Shown piece by piece: positions 33,425-46,500 of a DNA stretch of 64,000 bases. The stretch comes from Mimachlamys varia (lineage: Eukaryota; Mollusca; Bivalvia; Pectinida; Pectinidae). Made by a program: the position numbers and the translations under genes. Position 1 is the first letter of the stretch. Every line of letters starts with the position of its first letter. The stretch covers positions 124,001-188,000 of the forward strand of contig OX392538.1 of assembly GCA_947623455.1 (NCBI GenBank), written 5' to 3'. The notes beneath the pieces were generated by a model. It did not search any database. It saw only the letters and a list, made by a program, of their open reading frames with translations, and was not told where the DNA came from.

Positions 33425-34085
33425 TGCCGACCATCTTTGTTTATTCTTCTAAATTTGAAATAAAGGACACAAAAGACTCTTATACATTAGCTGCTTACCT
33501 CGATCTTTATTTAAACTAAAAAGTGTATGACCAACCTGGACAGCTTACTTTTAGACTATACGATTAACGTGACGCTTTCGAATTTCCGACCGAGAACTTT
33601 TCCTTTCTTGATAATAACATCTATGTTCTCCATCCTATGGTGTTAACATGTCACAGTTAATTCCTTATTTTAGTGCTTGCTCTATATATATCGATATTTT
33701 TGTGACAAATGTCGGCTGCTGACGAACGGATTTAGTGATTTCAAGAGATGTATGTTACAGTAATGAAGACTATGAGCAAATTTTATGGTCACCATTTTGG
33801 TCTCCTTATATGATATGAAAGTGGACGTTTTTTTAATATGCTCATTAGTATAAATGCTAGTTGTGATTGAGAATGATGCCAAAGTTCTTACATCGATGAC
33901 TTTTACTTGGATGTGACCTTCAGGTACATGTACATGGCGGGTGTCGCCGATGAAGCAGAAGACGCTTACTCTTCGGGAACACCAGGTCTTATTCTATCTA
34001 GAATTTCTAGGGCCTCCATCCAAACCTTTCAATCGTTTATATTTTGCCCCCAGTTAAATTGATTTTCAGTTTGGACAGGCGTTTT
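33425..34085 (+). mobile_element. degenerate retroelement ORF tail, copy A
   Basis: Broken plus frames read AAYLDLYLN, QLTFRLYD.RDAFEFPTENF, FLDNNIYVLHP and KFYGHHF, the order of a conserved C-terminal tail found after the reverse transcriptase in some animal retroelements (recognised from memory, family not named). Positions 33750-34085 align with 47730-48075 (shared words TTTTATGGTCA, TTGTGATTGAGAAT, TTACTTGGAT, GATGAA.CAGAA, GGAACACC). It lies directly upstream of the lectin gene's first exon. Confidence 0.5.
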
Positions 34086-34414
34086 GTCTCTCTGATTTTT
34101 TTTATTGAGTTATGAATAGTATTGCGTGTGGGAAAAACGATAACGAGAACTCTCACGAAAGTCAGCTCAAATAACAGTTAATCAACATAAACCGTTGGTC
34201 GTCTGATGAGTTCTTGTTTGAGTGGCAATTAGTTAACAACTATAAAGTAATAAGGATTTCACGGATGACAGCAGATGCTAACGAAAACAATTAAACGAAC
34301 CATTAAATATATGCATAGTCATAGAGACGTCATCGAAGAAACATAAGCCTCATTTTCGGTACATAATATTTGTAATACAAGACAGGATTGTCACACTCTA
34401 ACGGAGACTATAAC

Positions 34415-34437
34415 GAGAGAGAGAGAGAGAGAGAGAG
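34415..34437. repeat. (GA)n microsatellite
   Basis: About 11 uninterrupted GA dinucleotides, 47 bp upstream of the lectin start codon, probably in the promoter or 5' UTR. Confidence 0.95.
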
Positions 34438-34483
34438 TTAATTGACACCGGGCTGTCAACTGTACAGAACGCTGCCGCGAACA

Positions 34484-34532
34484 ATGTCACAGACAATGGC
34501 TTTCTTCGTGTTCATCTCTACTCTGGTGGCGG
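34484..34532 (+). CDS. lectin gene exon 1 (signal peptide)
   Basis: Two in-frame ATGs, at 34484 (MSQTMAFF) and 34496 (MAFF); either gives a signal peptide. The donor GGCGG|GTATGT is at 34532/34533, phase 1. The last 21-22 nt of this exon and the first 16 nt of the intron constitute the 37-bp repeat that follows. The exon is too short to be found by length alone; it is supported by the signal peptide and by phase agreement with exon 2. Confidence 0.75.
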
Positions 34533-37500
34533 GTATGTATCAATGATGCCATCTCTACTCAGGTGGCGGGTATGTATCAATGTTGTTATCTCTACTCTGG
34601 TGGTGGGTATGTATCAATGTTGTCATCTCTACTCTGGTGGCGGGTATGTGTCAATGTTGTCATCTCTACTCTGGTGGCGGGTATGTATCAATGTTGTCAT
34701 CTCTACTCTGGTGGCGGGTTTGTGTCAATGTTGTCATCTCTACTCTGGTGGCGGGTATGTATTAATGTTGTCATCTTTACTCTGGTGGCGGGTATGTATC
34801 AATGTTGTCATCTCTACTCTGGTGGCGGGTATGTATCAATGTTGTCATCTTTACTCTGGTGGCGGGTATGTATCAATGTTGTTATCTCTACTCTGGTGGC
34901 GGGTATGTATCAATGTTGTCATCTCTACTCTGGTGGCGGGTATGTATCAATGTTGTCATCTCTACTCTGGTGGCGGGTATGTATCAATGTTGTCATCTCT
35001 ACCCTGGCGGCGGGTATGTGTCAATGATGCCATCTCTACTCTTGTGGCGGATATGACACAATGTTGTCATCTCTACTCTGGTGGCGGGTATTTGTCAATG
35101 TTGTCATGTCTACTCTGGTGGTGGGTGCGTGTAAATATTGTCATCTCTACTCTGGTGGCGGGTATGTATCAATGATGCCATCTCTACTCAGGTGGCGGGT
35201 ATGTATCAATGTTGTTATCTCTACTCTGGTGGTGGGTATGTATCAATGTTTAAATCTCTACTCTGGTGGCGGGTATGTATCAATGTTGTCATCTCTACTC
35301 TGGTGGCGGGTATGTATCAATGTTGTCATCTCTACTCTGGTGGCGGGTATGTATTAATGTTGTCATCTCTACTCTGGTGGAGGGTATGTGTCAATGTTGT
35401 CATCTCTACTCAGGGGGCGGGTATGTGTCAATGTTGTCATGTCTACCCTGGTGGCGGGTATGTATCAATGTTGTCATCTCTACTCTGGTGGCGGGTATGT
35501 ATCAATGTTGTCATCTCTACTCTGGTGGCGGGTATGTATCAATGTTGTCATCTTTACTCTGGTGGCGGGTATGTATCAATTTTGTCATCTCTACACTGGT
35601 GGCGGGTTTGTGTCAATGTTGTCATCTCTACTCTGGTGGCGGGTATGTACTAATGTTGTCATCTCTACTCTGGTGGCGGGTATGTATCAATGTTGTCATC
35701 TCTACTCTGGTGGCGGTTATGTATCAATGTTGTCATCTCTACTCTGGTGGCGGGTATGTATCAATTTTGTCATCTTTACTCTGGTGGCGGGTATGTATCA
35801 ATGTTGTCATCTCTACTCTGGTGGCGGGTATGTATCAATGTTGTCATCTCTACTCTGGTGGCGGGTATGTATCAATGTTGTCATCTCTACCCTGGTGGCG
35901 GGTATGTATCAATGTTGTCATCTCTACTCTGGTGGCGGGTATGTGTCAATGTTGTCATCTCTACTCTGGTGGCGGGTATGTATCAATGTTGTCATCTCTA
36001 CTCTGGTGGCGGGTATGTATCAATGTTGTCATCTCTACCATGGTGGCGGGTATGTATCAATGTTGTCATCTCTACTCTGGTGGCGGGTATGTGTCAATGT
36101 TGTCATCTCTACTCTGGTGGCGGGTATGTATCAATGTTGTCATCTCTACTCTGGTGGCGGGTTTGTGTCAATGTTGTCATCTCTACTCTGGTGGCGGGTA
36201 TGTATCAATGTTGTCATCTCTACCCTGGTGGCGGGTATGTATCAATGTTGTCATCTCTACTCTGGTGGCGGGTATGTGTCAATGTTGTCATCTCTACTCT
36301 GGTGGCGGGTATGTATCAATGTTGTCATCTTTACTCTGGTGGCGGGTTTGTGTCAATGTTGTCATCTCTACTCTGGTGGCGGGTATGTATTAATGTTGTC
36401 ATCTTTACTCTGGTGGCGGGTATGTATCAATGTTGTCATCTCTACTCTGGTGGCGGGTATGTATCAATGTTGTCATCTTTACTCTGGTGGCGGGTATGTA
36501 TCAATGTTGTTATCTCTACTCTGGTGGCGGGTATGTATCAATGTTGTCATCTCTACTCTGGTGGCGGGTATATATCAATGTTGTCATCTCTACTCTGGTG
36601 GCGGGTATGTATCAATGTTGTCATCTCTACCCTGGTGGCGGGTATGTGTCAATGTTGCCATCTCTACTCTTGTGGCGGGTATGACACAATGTTGTCATCT
36701 CTACTCTGGTGGCGGGTATTTGTCAATGTTGTCATGTCTACTCTGGTGGTGGGTGCGTGTAAATATTGTCATCTCTACTCTGGTGGCGGGTATGTATCAA
36801 TGTTGTCATCTCTACTCTGGTGGTGGGTATGTATCAATGTTGTCATCTCTACTCTGATGGTGGGTATGTATCAATGTTGTTATCGGGTATGTATCAATGT
36901 TGTCATCTCTACTCTGGTGGTGGGTATGTATCAATGTTGTTATCGAGTATGTGTCAATGTTGTCATCTCTACTCTGGTGGCGGGTATGTATCAATGTTGT
37001 CATATCTACTCTGGTGGCGGGTATGTATCAATGTTGTCATCTCTACTCTGGTGGCGGGTATGTGTCAATGTTGTCATCTCTACTCTGGTGGCGGGTATGT
37101 ATCAATGTTGTCATCTTTACTCTGGTGGTTGGTATGTGTCAATGTTGACATGTCTACTCTGGTGGCGGTTATGTATCAATGTTGTCATGTCTACCCTGGT
37201 GGCGGGTATATGTCAATGTTGACATGTCTACTCTGGTGGTGGGTATGTATCAATGTTGTCATCTCTACTCTGGTGGAGGGTATGTATCAATGTTGTCATC
37301 TCTACTCTGGTGGCGGGGATGTATCAATGTTGTCATCTTTACTCTGGTGGCGGGTATGTATTAATGTTGTCATCTCTACTCTGGTGGCGGGTATGTGTCA
37401 ATGTTGTCATCTCTACTCTGGTGGCGGGTATGTGTCAATGTTGTCATCTCTACTCTGGTGGCGGGTATGTATTAATGTTGTCATCTCTACTCTGATGGCG

Positions 37501-40500
37501 GGTATGTATTAATGTTGTCATCTTTACTCTGGTGGCGGGTATGTATTAATGTTGTCATCTCTACTCTGGTGGCGGGTATGTGTCAATGATGTCATCTCTA
37601 CTCTGGTGGCGGGTATGTGTCAATGTTGTCATTTCTACTCTGGTGGCGGGTATGTATCAATGTTGTCATCTCTACTCTGGTGGCGGGTATGTGTCAATGT
37701 TGTCATCTCTACTCTTGTGGCGGGTATGACACAATGTTGTCATCTCTACTCTGGTGGCGGGTATTTGTCAATGTTGTCATGTCTACTCTGGTGGTGGGTG
37801 CGTGTAAATATTGTCATCTCTACTCTGGTGGCGGGTATGTATCAATGTTGTCATCTCTACTCTGGTGGCGGGTATGTATTAATGATGTCATCTCTACTCT
37901 GGTGGTGGGTATGTGTCAATGTTGACATGTCTATTCTGGTGGCGGTTATGTATCAATGCTGTTATCGGGTATGTGTCAATGTTGTCATCTCTACTCTGGT
38001 GGCGGGTATGTATCAATGTTGTCATCTCTACTCTGGTGGCGGGTATGTATCAATGTTGTCATCTCTACTCTGGTGGCGGGTATGTATCAATGTTGTCATC
38101 TTTACTCTGGTGGTTGGTATGTGTCAATGTTGACATGTCTACTCTGGTGGCGGTTATGTATCAATGTTGTCATGTCTACCCTAGTGGCGGGTATGTGTCA
38201 ATGTTGACATGTCTACTCTGGTGGCGGGTATGTATCAATGTTGTCATCTCTACTCTGGTGGCGGGTATGTATCAATGTTGTCATCTCTACTCTGGTGGCG
38301 GGTATGTATCAATGTTGTCTTCTCTACTCTGGTGGCGGGTATGTGTCAATATTGTCATCTCTACTCTGGTGGCGGGTATGTGTCAATGTTGTCATCTCTA
38401 CTCTGGTGGAGGGTATGTATTAATGTTGTCATCACTACTCTGGTGGTGGGTATGTATCAATGTTGTCATCTCTACTCTGGTGGCGGGTATGACACAATGT
38501 TGTCATCTCTACTCTGGTGGCGGGTATTTGTCAATGTTGTCATCTCTACTCTGGTGATGGGTATGACACAATGTTGTCATCTCTACTCTGGTGGCGGGTA
38601 TTTGTCAATGTTGTCATCTCTACTCTGGTGGCGGGTATGTATCAATGTTTTCATCTCTACTCTGGTGGCGGGTATGTATCAATGTTGTCATATCTACTCT
38701 GGTGGCGGGTATGTATCAATGTTGTCATCTCTACTCTGGTGGCGGGTATGTGTCAATGTTGTCATCTCTACTCTGGTGGCGGGTATGTATCAATGTTGTC
38801 ATCTTTACTCTGGTGGTTGGTATGTGTCAATGTTGACATGTCTACTCTGGTGGCGGTTATGTATCAATGTTGTCATGTCTACCCTGGTGGCGGGTATGTG
38901 TCAATGTTGACATGTCTACTCTGGTGGCGGGTATGTATCAATGTTGTCATCTCTACTCTGGTGGAGGGTATGTATCAATGTTGTCATCTCTACTCTGGTG
39001 GCGGGTATGTATCAATGTTGTCATCTTTACTCTGGTGGCGGGTATGTATTAATGTTGTCATCTCTACTCTGGTGGCGGGTATGTATCAATGTTGTCATCT
39101 CTACTCTGGTGGCGGGTATGTATCAATGTTGTCATCTCTACTCTGGTGGCGGGTATGTATCAATGTTGTTATCTCTACTCTGGTGGCGGGTATGTATCAA
39201 TGTTGTCATCTCTACTCTGGTGGCGGGTATGTATCAATGTTGTCATGTCTACTCTGGTGGTGGGTATGTATCAATGTTTAAATCTCTACTCTGGTGGCGG
39301 GTATGTATCAATGTTGTCATCTCTACTCTGGTGGTGGGTATGTATCAATGTTGTTATCTCTACTCTGGTGGCGCGTATGTATCAATGTTGTCATCTCTAC
39401 TCTGGTGGCGGGTATGTATCAATGTTGTCATCTCTACTCTGGTGGTGGGTATGTATTAATGTTGTCATCTCTACTCTGGTGGCGGGTATGTATCAATGTT
39501 GTCATCTCTACTCTGGTGGTGGGTATGTATTAATGTTGTCATCTCTACTCTGGTGGCGGGTATGTATCAATGTTGTCATCTCTACTCTGGTGGCGGGTAT
39601 GTGTCAATGTTGTCATCTCTACTCTGGTGGCGGGTATGTATCAATGTTGTCATCTCTACTCTGGTGGTGGGTATGTATCAATGTTGTCATTTTTACTCTG
39701 GGGCAGGTATATATTAATGTTGTCATCTCTACTCTGGTGGTGGGTATGTATCAATGTTGTCATCTCTACTCTGGTGGTGGGTATGTATCAATGTTGTCAT
39801 TTTTACTTTGGGGCAGGTATATATTAATGTTGTCATCTCTACTCTGGTGGTGGGTATGTATCAATGTTGTCATCTCTACTCTGGTGGTGGGTATGTATCA
39901 ATGTTGTTATCTCTACTCAGGTGGCGGGTATGTATCAATGTTGCCATCTCTACTCTGGTGGTGGGTATGTATCAATGTTGTCATCTCTACTCTGGTGGTG
40001 GGTATGTATCAATGTTGTTATCTCTACTCTGGTGGCGGGTATGTATCAATGTTGTTATCTCTACTCTGGTGGCGGGTATGTATCAATGTTGTCATCTCTA
40101 CCCTGGTGGCGGGTATGTGTCAATGTTGTCATCTATACTCTGGTGGTGGGTATGTATCAAAGTTGTCATCTCTACTCTGGTGGTGGGTATGTATCAATGT
40201 TGTTATCTCTACTCTGGTGGCGGGTATGTATCAATGTTGCCATCTCTACTCTGGTGGTGGGTATGTATCAATGTTGTCATCTCTACTCTGGTGGTGGGTA
40301 TGTATCAATGTTGTTATCTCTACTCTGGTGGCGGGTATGTATCAATGTTGTTATCTCTACTCTGGTGGTGGGTATGTATCAATGTTGTCATCATTACTCT
40401 GGTGGTGGGTATGTATCAATGTTGTCATGTCTACTCTGGTGGCGGGTATGTATCAATGTTGACATGTCTACTCTGGTGGTGGGTATGTATCAATGTTGTT

Positions 40501-43500
40501 ATCTCTACTCTGGTGGTGGGTATGTATCAATGTTGTCATGTCTACTCTGGTGGCGGGTATGTATCAATGTTAACATGTCTACTCTGGTGGCGGGTATGTA
40601 TCAATTGTTGTCATCTCTACTCTGGTGATGGGTATGTATCAATGTTGTCATCTCTACTCTGGTGGAGGGTATGTATCAATGTTGTCATCTCTACTCTGGT
40701 GGTGGGTATGTGTCAATGTTGTTATCTCTACTCTGGTGGAGGGTATGTATCAATGTTGCCATCTCTACTCTGGTGGTGGGTATGTATCAATGTTGTAATG
40801 TCTACCATGGTGGCGGGTATTTATTAATGTTGTCATCTCTACTCTGGTGGCGGGTATGTATCAATGTTGTTATCTCTACTCTGGTGGCGGGTATGTATCA
40901 ATGTTGTCATCTCTACTCTGGTGGTGGGTATGTATCAATGTTGTTATCTCTACTCTGGTGGAGGGTATGTATCAATGTTGCCATCTCTACTCTGGTGGCG
41001 GGTATGTATCAATGTTGTTATCTCTACTCTGGTGGAGGATATGTATCAATGTTGTTATCTCTACTCTGGTGGTGGGTATGTGTCAATGTTGTTATCTCTA
41101 CTCTGGTGGAGGGTATGTATCAATGTTGCCATCTCTACTCTGGTGGCGGGTATGTATCAATGTTGTTATCTCTACTCTGGTGGAGGGTATGTATCAATGT
41201 TGTTATCTCTACTCTGGTGGTGGGTATGTATCAATGTTGTCATCTCTACTCTGGTGGTGGGTATGTATCAATGTTGTTATCTCTACTCTGGTGGCGGGTA
41301 TGTATCAATGTTGTCATCTCTACTCTGGTGGAGGGTATGTATCAATGTTGTCATCTCTACTCTGGTGGCGGGTATGTATCAATGTTGTCATCTTTACTCT
41401 GGTGGCGGGTATGTATTAATGTTGTCATCTCTACTCTGGTGGCGGGTATGTATCAATGTTGTCATCTCTACTCTGGTGGCGGGTATGTATCAATGTTGTC
41501 ATCTCTACTCTGGTGGCGGGTATGTATCAATGTTGTTATCTCTACTCTGGTGGCGGGTATGTATCAATGTTGTCATCTCTACTCTGGTGGCGGGTATGTA
41601 TCAATGTTGTCATGTCTACTCTGGTGGTGGGTATGTATCAATGTTTAAATCTCTACTCTGGTGGCGGGTATGTATCAATGTTGTCATCTCTACTCTGGTG
41701 GAGGGTATGTATCAATGTTGTTATCTCTACTCTGGTGGTGGGTATGTATCAATGTTGTCATCTCTACTCTGGTGGTGGGTATGTATCAATGTTGTTATCT
41801 CTACTCTGGTGGCGGGTATGTATCAATGTTGTCATCTCTACTCTGGTGGAGGGTATGTATCAATGTTGTCATCTCTACTCTGGTGGCGGGTATGTATCAA
41901 TGTTGTCATCTTTACTCTGGTGGCGGGTATGTATTAATGTTGTCATCTCTACTCTGGTGGCGGGTATGTATCAATGTTGTCATCTCTACTCTGGTGGCGG
42001 GTATGTATCAATGTTGTCATCTCTACTCTGGTGGCGGGTATGTATCAATGTTGTTATCTCTACTCTGGTGGCGGGTATGTATCAATGTTGTCATCTCTAC
42101 TCTGGTGGCGGGTATGTATCAATGTTGTCATGTCTACTCTGGTGGTGGGTATGTATCAATGTTTAAATCTCTACTCTGGTGGCGGGTATGTATCAATGTT
42201 GTCATCTCTACTCTGGTGGTGGGTATGTATCAATGTTGTTATCTCTACTCTGGTGGCGCGTATGTATCAATGTTGTCATCTCTACTCTGGTGGCGGGTAT
42301 GTATCAATGTTGTCATCTCTACTCTGGTGGTGGGTATGTATTAATGTTGTCATCTCTACTCTGGTGGCGGGTATGTATCAATGTTGTCATCTCTACTCTG
42401 GTGGTGGATATGTATTAATGTTGTCATCTCTACTCTGGTGGCGGGTATGTATCAATGTTGTCATCTCTACTCTGGTGGCGGGTATGTGTCAATGTTGTCA
42501 TCTCTACTCTGGTGGCGGGTATGTATCAATGTGTCATCTCTACTCTGGTGGTGGGTATGTATCAATGTTGTCATTTTTACTCTGGGGCAGGTATATATTA
42601 ATGTTGTCATCTCTACTCTGGTGGTGGGTATGTATCAATGTTGTCATCTCTACTCTGGTGGTGGGTATGTATCAATGTTGTCATTTTTACTCTGGGGCAG
42701 GTATATATTAATGTTGTCATCTCTACTCTGGTGGTGGGTATGTATCAATGTTGTCATCTCTACTCTGGTGGTGGGTATGTATCAATGTTGTTATCTCTAC
42801 TCAGGTGGCGGGTATGTATCAATGTTGCCATCTCTACTCTGGTGGTGGGTATGTATCAATGTTGTCATCTCTACTCTGGTGGTGGGTATGTATCAATGTT
42901 GTTATCTCTACTCTGGTGGCGGGTATGTATCAATGTTGTTATCTCTACTCTGGTGGCGGGTATGTATCAATGTTGTCATCTCTACCCTGGTGGCGGGTAT
43001 GTGTCAATGTTGTCATCTATACTCTGGTGGTGGGTATGTATCAATGTTGTCATCTCTACTCTGGTGGTGGGTATGTATCAATGTTGTTATCTCTACTCTG
43101 GTGGCGGGTATGTATCAATGTTGCCATCTCTACTCTGGTGGTGGGTATGTATCAATGTTGTCATCTCTACTCTGGTGGTGGGTATGTATCAATGTTGTTA
43201 TCTCTACTCTGGTGGCGGGTATGTATCAATGTTGTTATCTCTACTCTGGTGGTGGGTATGTATCAATGTTGTCATCATTACTCTGGTGGTGGGTATGTAT
43301 CAATGTTGTCATGTCTACTCTGGTGGCGGGTATGTATCAATGTTGACATGTCTACTCTGGTGGTGGGTATGTATCAATGTTGTTATCTCTACTCTGGTGG
43401 TGGGTATGTATCAATGTTGTCATGTCTACTCTGGTGGCGGGTATGTATCAATGTTAACATGTCTACTCTGGTGGCGGGTATGTATCAATTGTTGTCATCT

Positions 43501-46500
43501 CTACTCTGGTGATGGGTATGTATCAATGTTGTTATCTCTACTCTGGTGGAGGGTATGTATCAATGTTGTCATCTCTACTCTGGTGGTGGGTATGTGTCAA
43601 TGTTGTTATCTCTACTCTGGTGGAGGGTATGTATCAATGTTGCCATCTCTACTCTGGTGGTGGGTATGTATCAATGTTGTAATGTCTACCATGGTGGCGG
43701 GTATTTATTAATGTTGTCATCTCTACTCTGGTGGCGGGTATGTATCAATGTTGTTATCTCTACTCTGGTGGCGGGTATGTATCAATGTTGTCATCTCTAC
43801 TCTGGTGGTGGGTATGTATCAATGTTGTTATCTCTACTCTGGTGGAGGGTATGTATCAATGTTGCCATCTCTACTCTGGTGGCGGGTATGTATCAATGTT
43901 GTTATCTCTACTCTGGTGGAGGATATGTATCAATGTTGTTATCTCTACTCTGGTGGTGGGTATGTATCAATGTTGTCATCTCTACTCTGGTGGTGGGTAT
44001 GTATCAATGTTGTTATCTCTACTCTGGTGGTGGGTATGTATCAATGTTGTTATCTCTACTCTGGTGGTGGGTATGTATCAATGTTGTTATCTCTACTCTG
44101 GTGGAGGGTATGTATCAATGTTGCCATCTCTACTCTGGTGGCGGGTATGTATCAATGTTGTTATCTCTACTCTCGTGGAGGGTATGTATCAATGTTGTTA
44201 TCTCTACTCTGGTGGTGGGTATGTATCAATGTTGTCATCTCTACTCTGGTGGTGGGTATGTATCAATGTTGTTATCTCTACTCTGGTGGTGGGTATGTAT
44301 CAATGTTGTTATCTCTACTCTGGTGGTGGGTATGTATCAATGTTGTTATCTCTACTCTGGTGGCGGGTATGTATCAATGTTGTCATCTCTACTCTGGTGG
44401 TGGGTATGTATCAATGTTGTCATCTCTACTCTGGTGGCGGGTATGTATCAATGTTGTCATCTCTACTCTGGTGGCGGGTATGTATCAATGTTGTTATCTC
44501 TACTCTGGTGGTGGGTATGTGTCAATGTTGTTATCTCTACTCTGGTGGCGGGTATGTATCAATGTTGCCATCTCTACTCTGGTGGCGGGTATGTATCAAT
44601 GTTGTCATCTCTACTCTGGTGGCGGGTATGTATCAATGTTGTCATCTCTACTCTGGTGGCGGGTATGTATCAATGTTGTCATGTCTACTCTGGTGGCGGG
44701 TATGTATCAATGTTGACATGTCTACTCTGGTGCTCTGGTGGTGGGTATGTATCAATGTTGTTATCTCTACTCTGGTGGTGGGTATGTATCAATGTTGTCA
44801 TGTCTACTTTGGTGGCGGGTATGTATCAATGTTGACATGTCTACTCTGGTGGCGGGTATGTATCAATGTTGTCATCTCTACTCTGGTGGTGGGTATGTAT
44901 CAATGTTGTTATCTCTACTCTGGTGGAGGGTATGTATCAATGTTGTCATCTCTACTCTGGTGGTGGGTATGTGTCAATGTTGTTATCTCTACTCTGGTGG
45001 AGGGTATGTATCAATGTTGCCATCTCTACTCTGGTGGCGGGTATGTATCAATGTTGTAATGTCTATTCTGGTGCTCTGGTGGTGGGTATGTATCAATGTT
45101 GTTATCTCTACTCTGGTGGTGGGTATGTATCAATGTTGTCATGTCTACTCTGGTGGCGGGTATGTATCAATGTTGACATGTCTACTCTGGTGGCGGGTAT
45201 GTATCAATGTTGTCATCTCTACTCTGGTGGTGGGTATGTATCAATGTTGTTTTCTCTACTCTGGTGGAGGGTATGTATCAATGTTGTCATCTCTACTCTG
45301 GTGGTGGGTATGTGTCAATGTTGTTATCTCTACTCTGGTGGAGGGTATGTATCAATGTTGCCATCTCTACTCTGGTGGTGGGTATGTATCAATGTTGTAA
45401 TGTCTACCATGGTGGCGGGTATTTATTAATGTTGTCATCTCTACTCTGGTGGCGGGTATGTATCAATGTTGTTATCTCTACTCTGGTGGCGGGTATGTAT
45501 CAATGTTGTCATCTCTACTCTGGTGGTGGGTATGTGTCAATGTTGTTATCTCTACTCTGGTGGAGGGTATGTATCAATGTTGCCATCTCTACTCTGGTGG
45601 CGGGTATGTATCAATGTTGTTATCTCTACTCTGGTGGAGGGTATGTATCAATGTTGTTATCTCTACTCTGGTGGTGGGTATGTATCAATGTTGTCATCTC
45701 TACTCTGGTGGTGGGTATGTATCAATGTTGTTATCTCTACTCTGGTGGTGGGTATGTATCAATGTTGTTATCTCTACTCTGGTGGTGGGTATGTATCAAT
45801 GTTGTTATCTCTACTCTGGTGGCGGGTATGTATCAATGTTGTCATCTCTACTCTGGTGGTGGGTATGTATCAATGTTGTCATCTCTACTCTGGTGGCGGG
45901 TATGTATCAATGTTGTCATCTCTACTCTGGTGGCGGGTATGTATCAATGTTGTTATCTCTACTCTGGTGGTGGGTATGTGTCAATGTTGTTATCTCTACT
46001 CTGGTGGCGGGTATGTATCAATGTTGCCATCTCTACTCTGGTGGCGGGTATGTATCAATGTTGTCATCTCTACTCTGGTGGCGGGTATGTATCAATGTTG
46101 TCATCTCTACTCTGGGGCAGGTATGTATCAATGTTGTCATCTCTACACTGGTGGCGGGTATGTATCAATGTTGTGATCTCTATTCTGGTGGTGGGTATGT
46201 ATCATTGTTGTCATCTCTACTCTGGGGCAGGTATGTATCAATGTTGTTATCTCTACCCTGGTGGCGGGTATGTGTCAATGTTGTCATCTCTACTCTGGTG
46301 GCGGGTATGTATCAATGTTGACATGTCTACTCTGGTGGCGGGTATGTATCAATGTTGTCATCTTTACTCTGGTGGTGGGTATGTATCAATGTTGTCATCT
46401 TTACTCTTGTGGCGGGTATGTATCAATGTTGTCATCTCTACTCTGGGGCGTTTGTGTACATCTCAGTGTCAACTCTCAGTCCTAGCCCTAAGCCTAATCC

